Source: an uncultured Mediterraneibacter sp. (GTDB lineage Bacteria; Bacillota; Clostridia; Lachnospirales; Lachnospiraceae). From it: a stretch of DNA of 39,171 nt. The DNA is taken from assembly GCF_934330165.1 (NCBI RefSeq), contig NZ_CAKRGI010000023.1, positions 1 through 39,171 on the forward strand, read 5' to 3'. Made by a program: the position numbers and the translations under genes. Positions within the stretch are counted from its first letter, which is position 1. Each line of letters opens with the position of its first letter. The notes below the pieces were generated by a model. The model had not been told where the DNA came from. It ran no database searches and saw only the letters and a list, made by a program, of their open reading frames with translations. This document shows positions 35,109 to 39,171 of this stretch, piece by piece.

Positions 35109-35744
35109 ATGAGAAAAAAACCGAAAGCAGTCTGTACTGTCGGACTGATTATTGTGAATATCGCAATCTTTATGGTATTAAGTTTACTGGGTGATACTGA
35201 GAATGGATATTTTATGCTCCATCATGGAGCAATGTATGAACCGATGATATTGGAAAATCAGGAATATTACCGCTTTTTTACCTGTATGTTCCTGCATTTT
35301 GGAATCCAGCATCTGCTGAATAATATGGTCATGTTGGGAGCTTTGGGATGGCAGTTAGAACCAGAGGTTGGGAAGGTAAAATATCTGTTGATTTATTTTA
35401 TCAGTGGACTTGGAGGCAGTGGTCTGTCTTTTGCATGGAACGTCATGCATGAAGAGCAGAGTGTATCGGCGGGAGCATCCGGTGCGATTTTTGGATTGAT
35501 GGGAGCATTGCTGTATGTTGTCATTGCCAACAGAGGAAGGCTGGGTGATCTTTCGGGAAAAGGTATGATGCTGATGGTTCTTCTTGGTCTCTATTGCGGA
35601 ATGACCAGTACCGGTGTTGATAATCTTGCTCATGTAGGTGGTCTGATCTGTGGGTTTATCCTGGCACTGATTCTGTATCGTAAAAAGAAAAAGCCTGCTT
35701 ATACAGCCGAGTGGATTCGGCAGTCAGCAGGCGATGATTTATAG
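35109..35744 (+). CDS. Rhomboid-family intramembrane serine protease
   Basis: A 211-residue membrane protease with at least six helices. The catalytic pair is present: Ser124 in AGASGAIFGL (GxSG motif) and His175 in NLAHVGGLICGF. The family hallmarks RFFTCMFLHFGIQHLLNNM (the HxxxN-type loop) and SGLGGSG are also present. Substrate is unknown; the position after the Tad locus is suggestive, but it has its own promoter. The C-terminus is unusual in that the last codons encode the stem-loop of the opposing gene's terminator. It converges on the kinase gene, with 5 bp between the stops. Confidence 0.93.
   Translation: MRKKPKAVCTVGLIIVNIAIFMVLSLLGDTENGYFMLHHGAMYEPMILENQEYYRFFTCMFLHFGIQHLLNNMVMLGALGWQLEPEVGKVKYLLIYFISGLGGSGLSFAWNVMHEEQSVSAGASGAIFGLMGALLYVVIANRGRLGDLSGKGMMLMVLLGLYCGMTSTGVDNLAHVGGLICGFILALILYRKKKKPAYTAEWIRQSAGDDL
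35682..35732 (-). terminator. Terminator of histidine kinase gene inside rhomboid coding sequence
   Basis: On the minus strand GCCTGCT (35732-35726) pairs with AGCAGGC (35699-35693), enclosing a GCCGA/TTCGGC hairpin, and is followed by TTTTTCTTTTTA. It is thus in the right direction and place, about 20 bp after the kinase stop, but lies in the last 20 codons of the rhomboid gene. Confidence 0.75.
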
Positions 35745-35749
35745 AAAAC

Positions 35750-36493
35750 TCATATAGGGAGGGAGAAAGTAAAGGTTGTTCCATGACCTTTTTGGGACTC
35801 AAAAGAGAGCGTTCCTTTATGAGCTTCGATAATTCTTTTTGAAACGGCAAGTCCCAGTCCCGTTCCACCGGGTTTGTGAGTGATGAAAGGTTCAAAGATC
35901 GTTTCATGAAGATCTTCTGAAATACCGCACCCGTTATCTTTACAGCAGATCACAATCCGGTCATCTATGCGGTCGGCAGTAAGCCGGATCTTTCGGCAGG
36001 ACTGTTCCATAACCGCATCTTTGGCATTGCGGAGAAGATTTAAAATAACTTCTTCCAGTTTAATCTTGTCACCGGTGAAACTTCCCATATCAGGCATGAT
36101 GCGGGAGGTAAATTCAATGGGATGAGCAGATTGTTCTGATTCAAGTGAGATTGCAAAGGAGATTGCGATATTTTTTAATAACTGTTCGATGGAAAAGACA
36201 GAAAGATGAAGTGTATTTCCATTGTTGTAATCAGAAAGTTCATTTAGTAAACTGCACATAAAATCAACATCATCCATGGTCTGCTTCCAGTTGGAAAATT
36301 CTTTTACTTCAGGATGTTCCAGTTCCATTATCTGTAGGGAGGAGGAAATTAAAGTAAGCGGATTTCGTATTTCGTGAGAGATCAAAGAGACAGCTTCCTG
36401 ATGATTTTTCAGAAGCCGGGTAATAATTTGACGGGCATCTTCATTCGTTTCCAGTAAGTGGTTCATCTTATTGATATCTATATTGGTAAGCAT
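35750..36493 (-). CDS. Soluble sensor histidine kinase without sensor domain
   Basis: About 247 residues from the ATG at 36493 (GAGGGA 7 nt upstream). It has a short N-terminal helix region (MLTNIDINKMNHLLE), the HisKA dimerisation domain with phosphoacceptor His40 in LISHEIRNPLTL, and a HATPase_c domain with the N box EEVILNLLRNAKDAV, the G1 box DNGCGIS and the G2 box GGTGLGLAVSKRII. There is no membrane segment and no PAS or HAMP domain, and no response regulator gene lies nearby. The domain order resembles sporulation-type phosphorelay kinases such as those feeding Spo0F/Spo0A, but that is speculative. The promoter region is shared with the divergent HIT gene (193-bp gap). Confidence 0.88.
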   Translation of the reverse strand: MLTNIDINKMNHLLETNEDARQIITRLLKNHQEAVSLISHEIRNPLTLISSSLQIMELEHPEVKEFSNWKQTMDDVDFMCSLLNELSDYNNGNTLHLSVFSIEQLLKNIAISFAISLESEQSAHPIEFTSRIMPDMGSFTGDKIKLEEVILNLLRNAKDAVMEQSCRKIRLTADRIDDRIVICCKDNGCGISEDLHETIFEPFITHKPGGTGLGLAVSKRIIEAHKGTLSFESQKGHGTTFTFSLPI

Positions 36494-36701
36494 GAGTAAG
36501 TCCCTCACTTTCTAAAAATAATCAGAAATAAAGATTTCTGACGGACTATTCTAACATCGGATACTTGAAAATGCAAGAAAAATCGTTCGACCTTTTTCGA
36601 CCGAAAAAACAGGTCTGTGTGTGTGTGAAAAAATCACTTCTCTTTTGGTAAAAAATAGTCTATACTACTTGTGAATACTGACGAGAAAGAGGATGAAATA
36701 A

Positions 36702-37109
36702 ATGAAAGATGAGAATTGTATTTTTTGTAAAATAGCAGCAGGTGAGATTCCTTCCGCTACACTTTATGAAGATGATGATTTCAGAGTAATACTGGATTTA
36801 GGACCGGCATCAAAAGGACATGCCCTGATCCTGCCAAAGAATCACTATCGTAATTTATATGATATTGATGATAAGGTAGCATCAAAGGCAATTCTTCTGG
36901 CTAAAAAAATGATTACGAAGCTGACCGATGTACTGAATTGTGATGGATATAATATTGTCCAGAATAATGAAGAAGCAGCAGGTCAGACGGTGTTCCATTT
37001 TCATATGCATATGATCCCGAGATATAAGAATGATAATGTGGGACTCGGATGGCATATGGGTGAACTGTCAGAAGCAGATAAAAATGAAATCTTAGAAAAA
37101 TTAAAATGA
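36702..37109 (+). CDS. HIT-family nucleotide hydrolase (HinT-like)
   Basis: A 135-residue HIT protein. The histidine triad is HFHMHMIPRY (His99, His101, His103; nucleophile presumably His101). The N-terminal CIFCKI (Cys6, Cys9) is the zinc site found in many bacterial HinT proteins. SKGHALILPKNHYRNLYDI and NNEEAAGQTV complete the fold. HinT enzymes cleave AMP from phosphoramidates and acyl-adenylates; substrates in vivo are unclear. It starts with ATG (AAAGAGG upstream). The sigma factor gene follows by 13 bp, so the two are probably cotranscribed. Confidence 0.95.
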   Translation: MKDENCIFCKIAAGEIPSATLYEDDDFRVILDLGPASKGHALILPKNHYRNLYDIDDKVASKAILLAKKMITKLTDVLNCDGYNIVQNNEEAAGQTVFHFHMHMIPRYKNDNVGLGWHMGELSEADKNEILEKLK

Positions 37110-37122
37110 TACCGGAGAAGAT

Positions 37123-37671
37123 ATGTTAACAGGAAATCGTGAATTTAACGAGAGTTATGAGAATTATAAAAATCTCATCCTGAGAACGGCATATACTTAT
37201 TCAGGCAATCGAGAGGCAGCAGAGGACATTACGCAAGAGACTTTTCTGAAATTGTATATAGGATACGACAGCATGAAGAAAGAGAATATCCCTTCATGGC
37301 TGTATACCACTGCGAAAAATATGGCATTGAACTATAAGAAAAAGGCAAAGTGGGAAGTATTGGCGATGGATGATGATGAGAGTGCTGTGCCAGAACCAGG
37401 TACAAAAAGCACAGAGGATGAATATCTGGGAGATGAACTGAAAAGGGAACAGAACGTACTTTATAAGAAGATCAGTGAGGAAATGAATAAAAAGAATCCC
37501 CGATGGTATGAAGCAATGGTTCTTGTTTACTATATGGATATGCCTCAGATGAAAGCGGCAGAACTGATGGGCATCAATCTGAGAACACTGCACAGTCTGC
37601 TACATAGAGCAAAGAACTGGATAAAGAAAAATTATAAAGCCGAATATGAAGAAATGAACCGGGAAGACTGA
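37123..37671 (+). CDS. ECF-type RNA polymerase sigma factor
   Basis: A 182-residue sigma-70-family protein. Region 2 covers YENYKNLILRTAYTYSGN and REAAEDITQETFLKLYIGYD, and the region 2.3/2.4 helix runs to SWLYTTAKNMALNYKKK. After an acidic linker (about 86-112), region 4 has ARWYEAMVLVYYMDM-like spacing (WYEAMVLVYYMDMPQMKAAE) and the HTH LMGINLRTLHSLLHRAKNWI. Length is typical for an ECF factor. GGAGAAGAT precedes the ATG. It is 13 bp after the HIT gene. A small membrane protein with the features of an anti-sigma factor starts at 38921, but murG on the opposite strand lies between them. Confidence 0.9.
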   Translation: MLTGNREFNESYENYKNLILRTAYTYSGNREAAEDITQETFLKLYIGYDSMKKENIPSWLYTTAKNMALNYKKKAKWEVLAMDDDESAVPEPGTKSTEDEYLGDELKREQNVLYKKISEEMNKKNPRWYEAMVLVYYMDMPQMKAAELMGINLRTLHSLLHRAKNWIKKNYKAEYEEMNRED

Positions 37672-37695
37672 TAAAAATACGTAAGACTTCCCGGT
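37658..37695. repeat. Stem-loop between sigma factor and murG
   Basis: ACCGGGAAG (37658-37666) pairs with CTTCCCGGT (37687-37695), a perfect 9-bp stem with a 20-nt loop. It includes the sigma factor stop codon. The two genes converge here. There is no clear U-tract on either strand, so termination is possible but not certain. Confidence 0.5.
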
Positions 37696-37716
37696 GGATT
37701 GGAGCAGGGGTAAAAA

Positions 37717-38778
37717 CTAAGAAACTTCTTCGATCAGACTGATGATCGTACCGATGGAATCCTGCTGACCGGAGTTCTTCATAGAATTTATGAAAGTAGT
37801 ACGGTTTTCATACAGAGTTTTTACAGCATTCAGAAGAGTTTCTTTTGTAAGCTGTTCTTCTTCAAGAACCAGACTGAATCCCTGACGTTCAAAAGAACGT
37901 GCATTGAGGATCTGATCACCGCGGCTTGCATTGGCAGACAGCGGGATAAGAAGGTTTGGCTTATGAAGTGCAAGCAGTTCACAGATTGCATTTGCTCCGG
38001 CTCGTGATATAACGATATCAGCGAGTGCGAACAGATTGCGGAGTTCATTTTTGATGTATTCAAATTGGCAGTAGCCTTCGACATCCTTTAAGGATTCATC
38101 CATTTTGCCTTTACCACACAGATGAATGATCTGGAAGTCTTTTAAAAGCTCAGGCAGTGCTTCACGTACAGCATTATTTACTGCTACAGCTCCAAGGCTT
38201 CCACCGATAACAAGGATAACCGGTTTGTCGGATGTGAAGTGGCACATATCCATTGCTGCAATCTTATTTCCGGACAGAAGTTCCTGACGAATCGGAGAAC
38301 CTGTAAGGACTGCTTTACCTTCTGGAAGAGATTTGAGCGTCTCAGGAAAATTACAGCAGACTTTGGCTGCTGAAGGAATAGCAATTTTATTGGCAAGGCC
38401 CGGTGTCATATCAGACTCATGAATGATAACCGGTACTTTGCAGCGTTTCCCGGCAAGTACAACGGGAACAGATACAAATCCTCCTTTGGAGAAGATGACA
38501 TCAGGCTTTAACTGTCTGATCAGTTTATGGGCTTCACGAAAGCCTTTCAGTACACGGAACGGATCAGTAAAATTCTGTACGCTGAAATAGCGTCGTAATT
38601 TTCCGGAAGAGATTCCGTGATAAGGGATACCGAAAGGTTCAATAAGTTCCTTTTCGATTCCCGTATAAGAACCAATATATTGGATATCGTATCCGAGTTC
38701 CTTAAGACGAGGAAGAAGGGCGATATTTGGAGTGACATGTCCGGCTGTACCACCACCGGTCAGAATGATTCGCTTCAT
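37717..38778 (-). CDS. murG: UDP-GlcNAc:lipid I N-acetylglucosaminyltransferase MurG
   Basis: Adds GlcNAc to lipid I to form lipid II on the inner face of the membrane. The 353 residues contain the N-terminal glycine loop ILTGGGTAGHVTPNIALL, VIFSKGGFVSVPVVLAGK and VPVIIHESDMTPGLANK, then the second loop VIGGSLGAVAVNNAV and the UDP-GlcNAc site ADIVISRAGANAICELLALH with the later NASRGDQILNA. Length is normal. The gene is outside any mur/fts cluster. AGGAGG lies upstream of the ATG, and a promoter with TTGACA and TAATAT lies 38817-38844. Confidence 0.96.
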   Translation of the reverse strand: MKRIILTGGGTAGHVTPNIALLPRLKELGYDIQYIGSYTGIEKELIEPFGIPYHGISSGKLRRYFSVQNFTDPFRVLKGFREAHKLIRQLKPDVIFSKGGFVSVPVVLAGKRCKVPVIIHESDMTPGLANKIAIPSAAKVCCNFPETLKSLPEGKAVLTGSPIRQELLSGNKIAAMDMCHFTSDKPVILVIGGSLGAVAVNNAVREALPELLKDFQIIHLCGKGKMDESLKDVEGYCQFEYIKNELRNLFALADIVISRAGANAICELLALHKPNLLIPLSANASRGDQILNARSFERQGFSLVLEEEQLTKETLLNAVKTLYENRTTFINSMKNSGQQDSIGTIISLIEEVS

Positions 38779-38816
38779 TATGGATAACCTCCTATTATTG
38801 AATTTAGACTATTTTC

Positions 38817-38844
38817 ATATTAATCTTATTTGAAAAAATGTCAA
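38817..38844 (-). promoter_or_regulatory. Sigma-A promoter of murG
   Basis: On the minus strand a perfect TTGACA (38844-38839) and TAATAT (38822-38817) are 16 bp apart, about 40 bp upstream of the murG ATG. Confidence 0.7.
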
Positions 38845-38920
38845 GATAAAAAGAAAGTGTGATGGTGGACGAGAAGAAGGAAGTTTGCACGTCTACAAAG
38901 AGACGGAAAAGGTGTAAAGA

Positions 38921-39171
38921 ATGAAGAATCTGAAAAAATTGTCATTGGAAGATGAAATTAACAGAGAAGCGGAAGAAATAGAGAAAAAGGTAAAGGAGAA
39001 TAAAGAAATTGAGGGAATGACTGTATCCGAGGATATGGAGACTGCCCTGTTCAATAAGATACAAGAATATGAATACGATAAGAGATTGAAGAAAGTAGTC
39101 TATCGTAAGAAGAAGCGGACATATGTGATCGGGGCGATTGCTGCAATTATCATTTTGATTTGTGGCAGTGT
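38921..39171 (+). CDS. Membrane protein, possible anti-sigma factor (partial)
   Basis: The gene starts at an ATG with AAAAGGTG upstream and runs off the window end after 83 codons. It begins MKNLKKLSLEDEINREAEEI, a highly charged cytoplasmic segment with a MTVSEDMETALFNKIQEYEY motif, and then enters a hydrophobic helix (TYVIGAIAAIIILICGSV). This layout (about 65 charged residues, then one membrane helix) is that of anti-sigma factors paired with Clostridia ECF sigma factors. The ECF gene lies 1.2 kb upstream on the same strand. Without the rest of the protein the call stays tentative. Confidence 0.55.
   Translation, partial: MKNLKKLSLEDEINREAEEIEKKVKENKEIEGMTVSEDMETALFNKIQEYEYDKRLKKVVYRKKKRTYVIGAIAAIIILICGS

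Noticed and set aside
37658..37695. Canonical bidirectional terminator between sigma factor and murG
   Set aside because: The stem is perfect, but neither strand has a U-tract, so it was listed as a stem-loop only.

Overview
The window is the replication-origin region of a low-GC, monoderm, endospore-lineage Clostridia, most likely a Lachnospiraceae (Dorea/Mediterraneibacter/Blautia-like; I cannot fix the genus). The evidence is the canonical Firmicutes origin order (mnmG-mnmE-jag-yidC-yidD-rnpA-rpmH | oriC | dnaA-dnaN-yaaA-recF-gyrB-gyrA), a parA-parB pair with perfect parS sites, a BofA-family sporulation protein, and several families that I associate with Lachnospiraceae (DUF3881, DUF4446, DUF5702, DUF6382). 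Genes left of oriC run mostly leftward and genes right of it mostly rightward, so nearly everything lies on the leading strand.

Layout. 1-1706: a cluster of gene remnants (WYL regulator C-terminus, HsdM N-terminus, a DUF3791 gene with a broken DUF3990 partner, ROK C-terminus). 1725-6319 (minus): DUF3881, then the operon parA-parB-DUF4446-serS. 6320-7699: two parS sites in a divergent promoter region, an alpha/beta hydrolase on the plus strand, and a 30-bp perfect inverted repeat carrying four consensus DnaA boxes. 7709-14940 (minus): rsmG, mnmG, mnmE, jag, yidC, yidD, rnpA, rpmH. 14941-17178: bipartite oriC flanking dnaA, with DnaA-box clusters on both sides and a candidate unwinding element before dnaN. 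17179-24340 (plus): dnaN, yaaA, recF, gyrB, gyrA, with an elaborate structured element between gyrB and gyrA. 24391-26240: terminator, a putative lipoprotein, terminator, bofA.

26277-35030 is a Tad/Flp-type pilus locus without a secretin, as expected for a monoderm: strong promoter and structured leader, cpaE/tadZ, cpaF/tadA, tadB, a tadC with an extra N-terminal Ig-like domain, a Flp-like pilin with a long leader, a DUF5702 protein, a second structured gap, a TadE-like protein with a duplicated Cys/His domain, an A24 prepilin peptidase, a second TadE-like pseudopilin and a DUF6382 protein. The three pilin-like products share a Gly-then-Glu+5 processing motif that the A24 peptidase would cut.

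35039-39171: a rhomboid protease with its own promoter, a convergent soluble histidine kinase whose terminator lies inside the rhomboid coding sequence, a HIT hydrolase, an ECF sigma factor, murG (minus), and the start of a small membrane protein that may be the sigma factor's anti-sigma partner. The observations most worth follow-up are the DnaA-box palindrome, the gyrB-gyrA structured element, the structured Tad leader, and the unusual TadC and TadE domain fusions. No CRISPR array, complete insertion sequence, tRNA or rRNA was seen.
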